DNA of 59,017 nt from an uncultured Alphaproteobacteria bacterium (lineage in GTDB: Bacteria > Pseudomonadota > Alphaproteobacteria > Methylaequorales > Methylaequoraceae), in the NCBI GenBank assembly GCA_902618535.1, contig CACNAV010000009.1:1-59017 (forward strand), given 5' to 3'. The notes beneath the pieces were generated by a model. That model was not told the origin of the DNA. It was given only the letters and a program-made list of their open reading frames with translations, and ran no database searches. The position numbers were made by a program, and so were the translations under genes. Shown one piece after another: positions 28,016-37,722 of this stretch; the first letter of the stretch is position 1; the number at the start of each line of letters is the position of its first letter.

Positions 28016-28660
28016 ATGGGGAAAGAACAAAATATAAATAAAATTTTTAAAATACTAAAAAAAGAAAATCCGTCACCAACGACTGAACTTTACTATAAAG
28101 ATGTATTTACTTTATTAGTAGCGGTTGTTTTATCAGCACAGTCGACAGATAAGGGTGTTAACAAAGTTACAGAAAAGCTATTTAAGAAAGCAGACACACC
28201 TGAAAAGATGTACAAACTTGGTATTTCGAAAATTAAAAATTTAATCAAGAACATTGGTTTATTTAACTCCAAAGCTAAGAATGTTTTTCTGTTGAGTAAA
28301 AAATTAATTGAAGAATTTAATTCTGTTGTCCCTGATAATCGTGATGAATTGATTAAGTTACCCGGTGTAGGAAGAAAGACAGCAAATGTAATTTTGAATA
28401 CATATTTTAATAAACCTTTTATAGCTGTCGATACTCATTTGTTTAGGCTTGGAAATAGAATTGGATTAGCAAAAGGGAAAAATGTTTTGGAGGTTGAAAA
28501 TAATTATTTGAAAATAATTCCTAACTGGGCTATGAAAGATGCACATCATTGGCTTATTCTTCATGGAAGATATGTTTGTAAAGCGAGAAACCCTGAATGT
28601 AATGTATGTAAAATAAAAGAGTTTTGCGAATTTTTTAAAAAAGAGATTTATTATGGTTAA
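28016..28660 (+). CDS. nth: Endonuclease III (DNA glycosylase/AP lyase)
   Basis: Nth removes oxidised pyrimidines and nicks the abasic site. The helix-hairpin-helix LPGVGRKTANVIL holds catalytic Lys121, and Asp139 is in AVDTHLFRL. The 4Fe-4S cluster ligands are Cys188, Cys195, Cys198 and Cys204 with the exact C-X6-C-X2-C-X5-C spacing. The length (214) is full. The 3' end overlaps the kinase gene by 8 bp. Confidence 0.97.
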   Translation: MGKEQNINKIFKILKKENPSPTTELYYKDVFTLLVAVVLSAQSTDKGVNKVTEKLFKKADTPEKMYKLGISKIKNLIKNIGLFNSKAKNVFLLSKKLIEEFNSVVPDNRDELIKLPGVGRKTANVILNTYFNKPFIAVDTHLFRLGNRIGLAKGKNVLEVENNYLKIIPNWAMKDAHHWLILHGRYVCKARNPECNVCKIKEFCEFFKKEIYYG

Positions 28661-29621
28661 AAAAGTTTTAGGTATGGGAAATGCTGTACTAGATATTTTA
28701 GTTGAAACCTCAGATTCCTACCTACAAAAAAATAACTTGTCTAAGGGGTCAATGGTTTTAGTTGAGCAGGAAGAGTCAGATAAAATTGTTAATGACGTTA
28801 CGCCAACCAAAAAAGATTCTGGTGGTTCAGTTGCGAATTCAATGGTTGGGATTTCTGTTTTAGGAGGAAGTGCATCTTTCTGTGGAAAGGTAAAAAATGA
28901 CGAGCTTGGTCAAGACTTTGAAAAAAGAATGCAAATCACTGGAACACAGTTTCTTTGCACAAAATCAGACGCTGGCTTGCCAACAGCGAGATGTCTTGTG
29001 TTAGTTACTCCTGATGGAGAAAGAACTATGCAAACTTTTTTAGGGGCAAGTACTACTTTAAGTGAAAGCGATATAGTAGAAGATTTTTTTAACGATGTGA
29101 AATTTTTATTTGTAGAGGGATATTTATGGAGCTCTCAATCGGCACAAAATGCAATTAGGAAAGCAGTTGAGTTGTCAAAAAGAAAAGACATTAAAGTTGT
29201 TTTTTCATTATCTGACCCAGGACTAACTAAAATGTATGCAAATGACTTTACGAGCTTTATAGATAAATCAGTGGATATTTTAATTGGAAATGAGAACGAA
29301 TTTTACGAAATCTTTCAATCAAGAGACACAGATTCTATATCAAAGCAAATTTCAAAGATGGTTGATATTGGTTTTATGACGCAAGGTAAAAATGGAGCTA
29401 CATTATTTCAAAATAAACAATTTGATAAAATAAAAACTCCACCAGTAAACAATGTAGTTGATACAACTGGAGCTGGAGATATGTTTGCTGCAGGAGCATT
29501 ATTTAAGCTTCAAAACAATTCTTCAGCGCAAGACTCCGCTATTTTTGGATGTAAGGTGGCTGCTAGAATTATCACCCAGTTTGGTGCGAGGCCAAACGAT
29601 GACTTCAAATCTTCAATCTAG
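28653..29621 (+). CDS. PfkB-family carbohydrate/adenosine kinase
   Basis: This is a ribokinase-superfamily kinase, of the group usually annotated as adenosine kinase in alphaproteobacteria. The N-terminal substrate motif GMGNAVLDILVE is at 7-18, GGSVANSMVG near residue 58, and the anion-hole and catalytic-base motif DTTGAGDMF is at 270-278 (base Asp276). Substrate specificity (adenosine, sugar or another nucleoside) cannot be settled from sequence alone. It overlaps nth by 8 bp and the convergent small gene by 4 bp. Confidence 0.85.
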   Translation: MVKKVLGMGNAVLDILVETSDSYLQKNNLSKGSMVLVEQEESDKIVNDVTPTKKDSGGSVANSMVGISVLGGSASFCGKVKNDELGQDFEKRMQITGTQFLCTKSDAGLPTARCLVLVTPDGERTMQTFLGASTTLSESDIVEDFFNDVKFLFVEGYLWSSQSAQNAIRKAVELSKRKDIKVVFSLSDPGLTKMYANDFTSFIDKSVDILIGNENEFYEIFQSRDTDSISKQISKMVDIGFMTQGKNGATLFQNKQFDKIKTPPVNNVVDTTGAGDMFAAGALFKLQNNSSAQDSAIFGCKVAARIITQFGARPNDDFKSSI

Positions 29622-29830
29622 AAAAAGTAATTTGTAATACCGAATGCAAAAATTGGAATTTGGAAGCCAAAGTTTGTCATTATAGCTTTGTCTTTACCTA
29701 AAAAACCATAGGCTGTCCATAGAACAACTCCAAAACCATGAAAAAATATATTCAGGGGATAGATATTTATATTAGTGAGAAGTATTCCTATTAAAACAAA
29801 AAAAGTTCCCAGCCACTTCAAGTTATTCAT
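29618..29830 (-). CDS. Small membrane protein, two to three helices
   Basis: This is a 70-residue, very hydrophobic protein (LGTFFVLIGILLTNINIYPLN, then FHGFGVVLWTAYGFLGKDKA, then a third hydrophobic stretch). The segment around NIYPLNIFFHG and the following GKDKA loop looks like the short DUF6552-type membrane proteins of alphaproteobacteria, but this is from memory and unverified. It overlaps the kinase gene end by 4 bp. Sequence with a CTCCTT (complement AAGGAG) lies just before the start. Function unknown. Confidence 0.65.
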   Translation of the reverse strand: MNNLKWLGTFFVLIGILLTNINIYPLNIFFHGFGVVLWTAYGFLGKDKAIMTNFGFQIPIFAFGITNYFF

Positions 29831-29872
29831 TACTTATTCTCCTTAGTTAAAAAATTCAATAATTAGATAAAA

Positions 29873-31738
29873 TTAATCAATTATTGTCTTTATGGTTTCA
29901 ATTACATCCGCAGTCTTGATCATGTTGATGTTATTATTTTTGTATAAATCCTGTGATGAGATGACAGTATTCTTAGAGTTACCTATTGGAGCAAATTTAT
30001 GATGATTTGTGGGTCCAAACAGTGAGATTAGAGGAATTCCACTGTTAGCTATTAAGTGACCGCAGCCAGTGTCATTTGCAATACCAAACTTACAATCTTT
30101 TGAAATATTTATAGTTTTTAAGGGATTATTAGTTTCTACAATTTTAAGTCCAGGAAAGTGTTTTTTTTTTAGTACTGAATAAAGTCTTTTTTCTTTTGGG
30201 CCGAGAATAAAAATTGGAATATGTTTTTTTTCTTTTATAAATAACCCTACTTTCAAAAAATTATTAATATCCCACATCTTCCAGTTAACAGAAGCTCCTG
30301 GGCATATGACTACTTTTCTTGATGTGCTTGATTTATTCAATAAAGATTCTTTATATTTTTCAGGAGAAAAAACATTAGCAAGATTAATTAATTGTTTTGT
30401 GAGATTTTTTTCGCCTCTATTTGAGGGAACAAAGTCTGATAGCAGGTAATTTGCTGACGATGATATAAAGACTTTTGTAGGTATGGCTTTAAGTAAAAGT
30501 GTAGTAAGAAATCTTTTTTGAGTATCGATTACAATGTCGTAATTATTGAATTTTTGTATTTTAAAAAAATCCAAAATAGAAGAACCAAATTCTCTTTCAT
30601 CAACTGAATGAATAATTTTTTCTGCTAATGGCTTTAATCCTCTTTTGAAAATTGAATATCCTTTTCCTGACTTCCAAACTATTTTTGATTGTGGAAATAT
30701 ATCTTTAAGGTGTTTTAAAAAAGGAAACTTTAATAAGGCATCCCCAAGAAGATCTAAACCAACATAGATTAAAATTTTCTTCGGTTCAGTTTTTAATTTA
30801 ATTTTTCTAAGGGATTCACCTTTCCAAGTATCGAAGACTGTAAGCCTAAGTATCTCAAGAGATACTTTTTTCAATATTCTATTATTTAAGTACGTTAAAA
30901 ATAATCTATTAAAAAATGAAACTTTATTGTGTCTTCTTTGCCACGACCAGCATCGAGAGAGAATTTTTATTTTACATTCTTTAACTAAACTTTTTTTTAC
31001 AAATTTATGATTTTCCAAAAAGTTTATTGTTGCTATTGATAGGTCATAAAGAAGTTGTCCATTATTGCTTATAATTCTATTTTCAATAAATTCTGGCGCC
31101 ACACACATTAATTTCTGACTCTGTCCAATCTTAAATTTTTTATTACCTTTATTTTTTAGGTGAAATCCTGCAACTCTCATTGGTAAAGAAAAGTCTTGAA
31201 CAAAAACTTCATCATCACAACCACCAATAGATTTAAATACTGAGCTTTTAACCATTGAATTACTTGAACCTCCCCATCCCCCTGGTAAGAATTTTTCAAC
31301 AGGATTCTTAATAAGAAAGGCTGGTTGATTGTCCTTTTTAAATTTAAAATCGTTAATATTTTTTTCCCAACCCCAATGACCATAGAGAAGATCAAGGTCT
31401 AATTTTTCCATTTCTTTTTTCATATAAAGTAGTGCGTCAGGTGCAATAATGTCATCACCATCAACAAACTTTAAATAGGTATATTTTACAAATTTAAACG
31501 CAGAGTTTACGGCTTTACTAGGACCAGCATTTTTTTGTTTTATATATTTAATGTCTTTATTTTGTGACTTAATAAATTTCTTAATTACTAATTCTGACTT
31601 ATCCGTTGATCCGTCATTGATAATAATAAGTTGAGAGTTCCCACTCATTTGTTTAGATATTGTTTCTAAGGTTTTAGAAATAAACTGTTCTTTATTATAG
31701 ACAGTCACAATGATTGAGATGCCGTCTCTAAACTTCAT
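29873..31738 (-). CDS. Two-domain glycosyltransferase: GT2 fused to GT9 (heptosyltransferase-like)
   Basis: Residues 1 to about 230 are a GT-A-fold family 2 transferase: ISIIVTVYNKEQFISKTLETI, NDGS at 41-44 and DGDD at 93-96. A linker of about 90 residues leads into a GT-B family 9 domain from about 320: ILIYVGLDLLGDALLKFPF, VVICPGASVNWKMWDINNF, and the donor-site region NDTGCGHLIANSGIPLISLFGPT. GT9 enzymes usually add heptose or similar sugars to LPS core. At 621 residues there is no frameshift between the halves. It lies 50 bp downstream of phoB on the same strand and may belong to the Pho operon. Confidence 0.85.
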   Translation of the reverse strand: MKFRDGISIIVTVYNKEQFISKTLETISKQMSGNSQLIIINDGSTDKSELVIKKFIKSQNKDIKYIKQKNAGPSKAVNSAFKFVKYTYLKFVDGDDIIAPDALLYMKKEMEKLDLDLLYGHWGWEKNINDFKFKKDNQPAFLIKNPVEKFLPGGWGGSSNSMVKSSVFKSIGGCDDEVFVQDFSLPMRVAGFHLKNKGNKKFKIGQSQKLMCVAPEFIENRIISNNGQLLYDLSIATINFLENHKFVKKSLVKECKIKILSRCWSWQRRHNKVSFFNRLFLTYLNNRILKKVSLEILRLTVFDTWKGESLRKIKLKTEPKKILIYVGLDLLGDALLKFPFLKHLKDIFPQSKIVWKSGKGYSIFKRGLKPLAEKIIHSVDEREFGSSILDFFKIQKFNNYDIVIDTQKRFLTTLLLKAIPTKVFISSSANYLLSDFVPSNRGEKNLTKQLINLANVFSPEKYKESLLNKSSTSRKVVICPGASVNWKMWDINNFLKVGLFIKEKKHIPIFILGPKEKRLYSVLKKKHFPGLKIVETNNPLKTINISKDCKFGIANDTGCGHLIANSGIPLISLFGPTNHHKFAPIGNSKNTVISSQDLYKNNNINMIKTADVIETIKTIID

Positions 31739-31788
31739 TTTCTCATAATAAGTTACAATGTTTTTTTAACAAGATAAGGACAAAGATT

Positions 31789-32478
31789 TTATTCGTAGTC
31801 TATAGAGTATCCTGCTGCGCGAACTGTTCTGATAAAGTTTTTAGTTCCTTTAGTATTAATCGCTTTTCTAAGTCGTCGAATATGAGTGTCAACTGTTCTC
31901 GATTCAACATAAATACCATGACCCCAGACAGAATCTAAAAGTTGTTCTCGTGAATATACTCTTCCTGGATTTTCCATTAAATGTTTTAAAAGTTTATATT
32001 CTGTTGGGCCTAGGTGAATCTTTTTTTCTCCTCTGTAAACTTTATGTTCGTTAAGATTTATTGATATGTCTTGAAACTCAATTATTTCGGTTGTGTTGGA
32101 AGATGATCTTCTTAAGAGAGAGTTAATTCTTGCAACGAGTTCAGCTGGGCTAAATGGCTTTGTTATGTAATCGTCAGCTCCTGTATCCAGGCCACGTATT
32201 TTATCCTCTTCTTCACCTTTTGCTGAAAGAATAATAATTGGAATAGATGAAGTTTCTTTTTTTCTTCTCAATATTCTGCAAACCTCTAACCCTGAAGGAG
32301 CAGGAATCATCCAATCAATTATAGCTAATGATGGTATTTCTTCTTTTATAAGTAATAAGGCCTCTTCGCCATTCGTTGCTTCTTTAACTGAAAACCCGTT
32401 TTTTTGAAGATTATAAGAAATCATAGGAAGTAAAGCAGCGTCATCTTCAACTACTAAAATTCTTTTTTTTTCACTCAT
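31789..32478 (-). CDS. phoB: Phosphate regulon response regulator PhoB
   Basis: PhoB, phosphorylated by PhoR, activates phosphate-starvation genes at Pho boxes. The receiver domain is complete: Glu-Asp-Asp at 11-13, phospho-acceptor Asp55 in IIDWMIP, and Lys107 in YITKPF. The C-terminal winged helix contains PTEYKLLKHLMENPGRVYSREQLLD and the recognition segment RTVDTHIRRLRKAI. The length is 229 residues. It overlaps phoU by 4 bp at the end of pstSCAB-phoU-phoB. Its kinase gene phoR is about 17 kb away. Confidence 0.96.
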   Translation of the reverse strand: MSEKKRILVVEDDAALLPMISYNLQKNGFSVKEATNGEEALLLIKEEIPSLAIIDWMIPAPSGLEVCRILRRKKETSSIPIIILSAKGEEEDKIRGLDTGADDYITKPFSPAELVARINSLLRRSSSNTTEIIEFQDISINLNEHKVYRGEKKIHLGPTEYKLLKHLMENPGRVYSREQLLDSVWGHGIYVESRTVDTHIRRLRKAINTKGTKNFIRTVRAAGYSIDYE

Positions 32479-33134
32479 CTTTTTACTAATTTACCCTTTA
32501 AGTTGTAAATTACTTCTTTTGAAATAACTTTTGATAAGTCTCCAATTCTCTCTAGCTCTTTGGCAATAAATAACATTTGGGTACAAAAACCTAGAATCTT
32601 TGGTTCTTCCATCATTAAGTGTAAATGTTCTCTAAAACAAGTTTCATAGACAGAGTTAATTGTAACATCCTCTGCAGGGACTATCTGAGCAATTTTTTGC
32701 GACTCTTGATCATATGAGCTTAAGGCTTTTGAAAAATTTTTTAGAACCAATTGACCTAATTGATATATTGAATCTGTTAAATAATTTTCTGGAGCTTTTT
32801 TTACATGAAGAATTCTACCTGCAATATTTGAGGCATGATCTCCTATTCTTTCTAAAATACTAGAGATTTTAAGTGAAATTATTATTTTTCTAAGATCATC
32901 TGCAAGAGGCTGCCTTTTACTAAGGGTTATTGTTGCAAGCTCTCTTATTTTTGTTTCCTGAGCATCAATTTCATCATCATTCGTAATGATTTCATTGGCT
33001 TTTGCTATATTAATTATTCTAGTGATATTTATTGCATGGAATAACTGTTTTTCACAATTCAAACCCATTTCAACCAAGTTTGATTTGAGTAAACTTAAAT
33101 CTTCGTCATAAGTTGAAACAATGTGTTCTTTCAT
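32475..33134 (-). CDS. phoU: Phosphate signalling protein PhoU
   Basis: PhoU links the Pst transporter to PhoR and keeps the regulon off when phosphate is ample. Two three-helix-bundle repeats are visible, each with the acidic metal-binding type motif (ERIGDHASNIA in repeat 1, ELERIGDLSKVI in repeat 2). It is 219 residues. It starts one base after pstB and overlaps phoB by 4 bp. Confidence 0.94.
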   Translation of the reverse strand: MKEHIVSTYDEDLSLLKSNLVEMGLNCEKQLFHAINITRIINIAKANEIITNDDEIDAQETKIRELATITLSKRQPLADDLRKIIISLKISSILERIGDHASNIAGRILHVKKAPENYLTDSIYQLGQLVLKNFSKALSSYDQESQKIAQIVPAEDVTINSVYETCFREHLHLMMEEPKILGFCTQMLFIAKELERIGDLSKVISKEVIYNLKGKLVKR

Positions 33135-33135
33135 C

Positions 33136-33900
33136 TTAACCTATTTTTCCTGTTATGTAGTCCTGGGTCTTTTTTTCTTTAGGCATTGAGAAAACGTCTT
33201 CGGTTTTTCCAACTTCTATAAGACTACCCATGTGAAAAAAAGCAGTTTGGTTGGACACTCTGGCTGCTTGTTGCATTGAATGGGTCACTATTACAATTGT
33301 ATAATTTTTTGATAATTCGTCAATTAGCTCTTCGATTTTAGCTGTTGCTATCGGATCAAGAGCAGAGCAAGGTTCATCCATGAGGATTACTTCAGGGCTA
33401 ACAGCAATAGCTCTTGCAATGCATAATCGTTGCTGCTGTCCACCGGATAAAGATGTTCCAGGTTCATCTATTCTATCTTTTACCTCATCATAAAGACCAG
33501 CTTTCTTTAAGCTTACTTCGACTAAGTTGTTAAGTTCATCCCCACTGTTTGCTAATCCATGTATTTTTGGCCCGTAGGCTACATTTTCAAAAATTGATTT
33601 CGGGAAAGGATTGGGTTTCTGAAAAACCATACCAATTCTTGCTCTCAGCAAAACTGGATCAAGGTTTTTTTCATATATATTTTGTTCGTCTACAAAGATT
33701 TGACCCTCTACCTTACATATTTCAATGCTATCATTCATTCTATTTAGACAACGAAGAAAAGTGGACTTACCGCATCCACTAGGACCGATAAGAGATGTTA
33801 CTTTTCTTTCAGGGATTTCCAAGTTTATGTTAGAAAGAGCTTTTTTTTCTCCATAAAAAACATTAAGTTTTTTACTCTTAATTTTGACAGTTTCTTTCAT
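33136..33900 (-). CDS. pstB: Phosphate ABC transporter ATP-binding protein PstB
   Basis: PstB powers high-affinity phosphate import. Walker [10 protein letters not shown], the Q-loop region [20 protein letters not shown], the ABC signature LSGGQQQR, and Walker B VILMDEP are all intact. The chosen ATG at 33900 gives 254 residues, 7 bp after the pstA stop. A TTG 24 bp upstream would overlap pstA and add residues with no family match. The product works with PstA, PstC and PstS. Confidence 0.96.
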   Translation of the reverse strand: MKETVKIKSKKLNVFYGEKKALSNINLEIPERKVTSLIGPSGCGKSTFLRCLNRMNDSIEICKVEGQIFVDEQNIYEKNLDPVLLRARIGMVFQKPNPFPKSIFENVAYGPKIHGLANSGDELNNLVEVSLKKAGLYDEVKDRIDEPGTSLSGGQQQRLCIARAIAVSPEVILMDEPCSALDPIATAKIEELIDELSKNYTIVIVTHSMQQAARVSNQTAFFHMGSLIEVGKTEDVFSMPKEKKTQDYITGKIG

Positions 33901-33907
33901 GATATTA

Positions 33908-35185
33908 CTACCATTTCTTTTCAAACTTTTGTCTAACGAAAACTGCTACACTATTCATAATTACTAAAAATGTCAAAAGAACCATTATTCCAGCTGCGGT
34001 TAGTTCCACAAAACCTCTAGCTGCAGTACTTTTCCATAAGTAAATTTGAACTGGTAGAACTGTTGCTGAATCAGTAAGAGATCCTGGAATATCTACAATA
34101 AAGGCAACCATACCTATCATTAAAAGAGGAGCTGACTCCCCTAAGGCTTGTGACATACCAATAATGGTTCCTGTAAGTATTCCAGGCATAGATTGTGGTA
34201 AAACGTGATGAGTTACTGCTTGGAATTTTGTTGCACCTAGTCCAATAGCCGCTTCTCTGATTGAAGGGGGAACAGCTTTTAGTGATGCTCTTGTAGAAAT
34301 AATAATTGTTGGTAAGGTCATGAGAGCCAGAACCATCCCTCCTACAATTGGAGCTGATCTTGGTAAATGCATTACGTTTAAAAAAATAGCTAAGCCCAAA
34401 AGCCCAAAAATTATTGAAGGAACTGCCGCAAGATTATTGATATTAATCTCAATAAAGTCTGTAAATTTATTTTTGGGAGCTAGTTCTTCTAAGAACACAC
34501 CCGAGGCGACAGCAACAGGAAAACATAATAATAATGTAACAAGTAATGTAAAAAAAGAACCTAACATTGACCCTAGAATACCTGCTTGCTCAGGTTCTGT
34601 TGAGTCCGCATTTGACAAGAAATTCGTATTTAACCCAAATTTTATATCTCCATTTTTCTTCAAGGCATTAAACCAGCTCATTTGAATGTTATTTATCAAT
34701 CTATCTTCTTCTAAAAAATTTTCCATCTGAGGGTTTTTATGGATAACATCAATTGTAGATGATGCTAATAACCAAATTTTTTTTGATTCTCCAATTATTT
34801 CAATATTTTCCATAGCAAGCTTCATAAGATTTTGCTCTGCTGCTGATGAAATAAAAACAGAAAGGTCCCTGAAAGTTTTTCTATCTTTTACTTCGGGAAA
34901 ATAGTTTTTTAAAGCGTCATTTATTAATAATTTATAATTTGCAAACTTAAATTCTTCGGGGTTATTGGTTTTGTTGGGATCAATGATTTCTTGGTCAAAA
35001 TTAATCTCTAATTGTATAAAAGTACTTTTGAATGCACCTTTTCCTTCTACGAAAATTGAAGACAGAATCGTTATTAAAAATATAACAGCAGTACCAATTC
35101 CCAGAATTCCAAAAAATCTAAATCTTTTTTCACTTCTATGCCTTTTTTCAAGCGATTTGCTTATTAATTCAGTGTTTTTACTCAT
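33908..35185 (-). CDS. pstA: Phosphate ABC transporter permease PstA
   Basis: PstA is one of the two membrane subunits of the phosphate importer. After the first helix (about residues 28-48) a periplasmic region of roughly 140 residues resembles DUF3333, the N-terminal extension of alphaproteobacterial PstA. The remaining helices carry the permease coupling loop ([22 protein letters not shown]). The ATG at 35185 ([16 protein letters not shown]) gives 425 residues and overlaps pstC by 8 bp. Another ATG at 35221 would overlap by 44 bp and is less likely. Confidence 0.93.
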   Translation of the reverse strand: MSKNTELISKSLEKRHRSEKRFRFFGILGIGTAVIFLITILSSIFVEGKGAFKSTFIQLEINFDQEIIDPNKTNNPEEFKFANYKLLINDALKNYFPEVKDRKTFRDLSVFISSAAEQNLMKLAMENIEIIGESKKIWLLASSTIDVIHKNPQMENFLEEDRLINNIQMSWFNALKKNGDIKFGLNTNFLSNADSTEPEQAGILGSMLGSFFTLLVTLLLCFPVAVASGVFLEELAPKNKFTDFIEININNLAAVPSIIFGLLGLAIFLNVMHLPRSAPIVGGMVLALMTLPTIIISTRASLKAVPPSIREAAIGLGATKFQAVTHHVLPQSMPGILTGTIIGMSQALGESAPLLMIGMVAFIVDIPGSLTDSATVLPVQIYLWKSTAARGFVELTAAGIMVLLTFLVIMNSVAVFVRQKFEKKW

Positions 35186-36563
35186 ATCTTTCTCTGTATT
35201 TTTGGACAATTTTAAGTGCATACAAATTCAATAATAAAGTTACAAAAAATAAAGTTATTCCGAGAGCAAATGCAGCGAGGGTTTTTGCACTATCAAATTC
35301 TTGGTCGCCTACTAATAGCGTTACAATTTGAACAGTTACAGTGGTTACTGCCTCTAAAGGATTCGCAGTAAGATTTGCTGCAATACCTGCAGCCATTACA
35401 ACAATCATTGTTTCCCCAATTGCACGTGAAATCGCTAATAAAATTGCTCCTACTATTCCTGGGAGTGCAGCAGGTAAAATAACTTTTTTAATAGTTTCTG
35501 ATTTAGTAGCACCCATAGCATATGATCCATCTCTAAGTGACGTCGGAACAGATGTTATTACATCGTCTGATAATGAAGAAATAAACGGGATGATCATTAT
35601 TCCCATAACCCCTCCTGCTGCCAATGCACTTTCTGAAGCCATCGACAACCCTAATGATGAAACAAAATCCTTCAAAAATGGACCAACTGTTATTGCAGCA
35701 AAAAAACCGTAAACGACTGTTGGAACTCCAGCTAATATTTCAAGAATTGGCTTGAAGGTTTTTCTTACAGTTGGTCTGGCGTATTCTGCCAGATAAATTG
35801 CTGATAGAAGGCCAACAGGGATAGCAACTGCCATTGCAACTAAGGTAATTAAAAGTGTTCCTGTGAAAATTGGTATCGCTCCGAATGAACCCTGGCTTGC
35901 TATCTGATCTTCTCTAATAGCAGTTTGAGGGCTCCAAGCTAAACCAAATAAAAAATCAAAAAAAGGGACTCTTTCAAAAAACCTAACGGCCTCAAAAATT
36001 AATGAAAAAACAATTCCTATAGTTGTAATAATTGCAATTACTGAACAAAAAATTAAAAGGTTTATATTTGCTTTTTCAACTGCTTGACGTGCCCTGAAAA
36101 AAGTAGAGACTTTTCTCAGTGAAACCAAACTTGAAATTAAACCTACAACTAGTACTAAAAGAAAAACATATGAATCAGAATTAGTTGTTAATGTCTGATA
36201 ATAAGCCGCGGAATCAATAATTAAAGGATTAGTCCCTGGAAAAATTTTTTCTGGGTTTGTTGCTTTTATTGTATCGATGAGCATCGATGGGTTGCCTTTG
36301 AAGTTATCAACAAGGTTTAGTGGAATAGATTCTTTAAGGAAGATGTCAATTATGTAAGGTTTAAAAAAAAACCAACAAATAAGTATTATTGAACTGGGTA
36401 ACAACAACCACAAAAGAGAATATGTTCCATAATAAGAAGGAAGGGAAGGAAGTTTTGATCCTTTTGTAATATCTTCGTTAATTTTAAGAGCTTTTGTAGT
36501 TCCATACCAATGGATGTAAAAGCTAAGAAAACAAAAGATGATTAAAAAGGACCAAAACCCCAT
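35178..36563 (-). CDS. pstC: Phosphate ABC transporter permease PstC
   Basis: PstC is the second membrane subunit of the Pst importer. At 461 residues it is the long alphaproteobacterial form, with two extra N-terminal helices and a periplasmic loop before the core (ERVPFFDFLFGLAWSP), then the permease coupling loop (LRDGSYAMGATKSETIKKVILP). It begins 9 bp after pstS and overlaps pstA. Confidence 0.94.
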   Translation of the reverse strand: MGFWSFLIIFCFLSFYIHWYGTTKALKINEDITKGSKLPSLPSYYGTYSLLWLLLPSSIILICWFFFKPYIIDIFLKESIPLNLVDNFKGNPSMLIDTIKATNPEKIFPGTNPLIIDSAAYYQTLTTNSDSYVFLLVLVVGLISSLVSLRKVSTFFRARQAVEKANINLLIFCSVIAIITTIGIVFSLIFEAVRFFERVPFFDFLFGLAWSPQTAIREDQIASQGSFGAIPIFTGTLLITLVAMAVAIPVGLLSAIYLAEYARPTVRKTFKPILEILAGVPTVVYGFFAAITVGPFLKDFVSSLGLSMASESALAAGGVMGIMIIPFISSLSDDVITSVPTSLRDGSYAMGATKSETIKKVILPAALPGIVGAILLAISRAIGETMIVVMAAGIAANLTANPLEAVTTVTVQIVTLLVGDQEFDSAKTLAAFALGITLFFVTLLLNLYALKIVQKYRERYE

Positions 36564-36572
36564 ATTTAAAGC

Positions 36573-37625
36573 TTACTTCTTCTGAAGAACTTTTGCATCA
36601 AATTTTGCCAAAGATTTACCATCTTTTTCAAATTTTGCTCTTTCACCTTCAGGGAGTGGTATTAGGCCTTTGGGGACTAAATAACCATCATTTCCTATTG
36701 CCTTACTTGCTGTAAATTCTCTTACATATTCTTTAACACCTGGAATTACAGATGCATGAGCATTTTTTACATAAAAGAATAAAGATCTCGAAACAGGATA
36801 CTTTCCAGAGGAGATTGCTTCAAATTCAGGAAAAACGCCATCAACCTTGGCGGCTTTCACCTTATCTCTATTTTGATCTAAAAAAGAATAACCAAAAACT
36901 CCTAATGCGTTTGGATCAGCAACTAATTTTTCAATGATTAAATTATCATTTTCACCAGCCTCAACGAATGGACCATCTTCCCTAACGCTTCTACACTGCT
37001 TTTTATAAAGTTTTTTGTTAGATTTTTTTAAAGCTTTTCTTCCGGGAAACTTTTTACAGCCTCTTTCGATAGCAAGCTCGTTAAAAGCATCTCGCGTTCC
37101 AGAAGTTGGAGGCGGTCCAATAACTACAATAGGCTTGGCAGGAAGAGCTGGGTTAACTTCATTCCACATTTTGTATGGGTTAGGTTTAACTGTGTTTCCT
37201 TCAGGGTCAGCTGGAACATCTTTTGCTAAAGCTAAGTAAACATCTTTTAAAGTTAGCTCTAACATTGGTGCAGATTTAGCATTTGCCATTGCAATACCAT
37301 CGAAACCAACTTTAATTTCAGTAATGTCGGTAACACCATTTTCAGTACATTTTTTTACTTCTTTCATCTTAATTCTTCTAGAAGCATTAGTTATATCTGG
37401 ATGTTCTGTACCTAATCCAGCACAAAAAAGCTTTAATCCGCCCCCTGAGCCAGTTGACTCAATAACTGGCGTTTTAAAACCACTTGTTTTTCCAAATCTT
37501 TCAGCAACAACTGTTGCAAAAGGATATACCGTTGAAGACCCAACGATTTTAATTTGATCACGTGAACTGACCTGGCTAGATAAACCAATAGTCAGAGCAG
37601 CTGCGACTAACATAGTTTTTTTCAT
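36573..37625 (-). CDS. pstS: Periplasmic phosphate-binding protein PstS
   Basis: PstS captures phosphate for the Pst importer. A signal peptide (MKKTMLVAAALTIGLSSQVSS) is followed by the phosphate-binding IVGSSTVYPFATVVAERFG. Further ligand loops are ESTGSGGGLKLFCAG and PPTSGTRDAF, which holds the conserved Thr-Ser-Gly-Thr-Arg-Asp. The length is 350 residues. It is the first gene of the pst-pho operon and has the strongest Pho box of the window upstream. Confidence 0.96.
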   Translation of the reverse strand: MKKTMLVAAALTIGLSSQVSSRDQIKIVGSSTVYPFATVVAERFGKTSGFKTPVIESTGSGGGLKLFCAGLGTEHPDITNASRRIKMKEVKKCTENGVTDITEIKVGFDGIAMANAKSAPMLELTLKDVYLALAKDVPADPEGNTVKPNPYKMWNEVNPALPAKPIVVIGPPPTSGTRDAFNELAIERGCKKFPGRKALKKSNKKLYKKQCRSVREDGPFVEAGENDNLIIEKLVADPNALGVFGYSFLDQNRDKVKAAKVDGVFPEFEAISSGKYPVSRSLFFYVKNAHASVIPGVKEYVREFTASKAIGNDGYLVPKGLIPLPEGERAKFEKDGKSLAKFDAKVLQKK

Positions 37626-37685
37626 TATTTTCCTCTCTTTGTTGAAAAGTTAAGATTTAAAAATAAAGAATAATGAGGAAACAAA

Positions 37686-37714
37686 TATTACAGAATTGTT
37701 ACAGTTTTATGACA
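37686..37714 (-). promoter_or_regulatory. Pho box upstream of pstS (three repeats)
   Basis: Read on the minus strand, TGTCATA (37714-37708), TGTAACA (37703-37697) and TGTAATA (37692-37686) are spaced exactly 11 bp apart. They resemble the direct-repeat PhoB site CTGTCAT-N4-CTGTCAT. The array ends 60 bp before the pstS start, a normal promoter distance. Confidence 0.85.
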
Positions 37715-37722
37715 TAATTTTT

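Noticed and set aside
31739-31788. Pho box between phoB and the GT2-GT9 gene
   Set aside because: TGTTAAA and TGTAACT words are present but 13 bp apart, which does not fit the 11-bp period.
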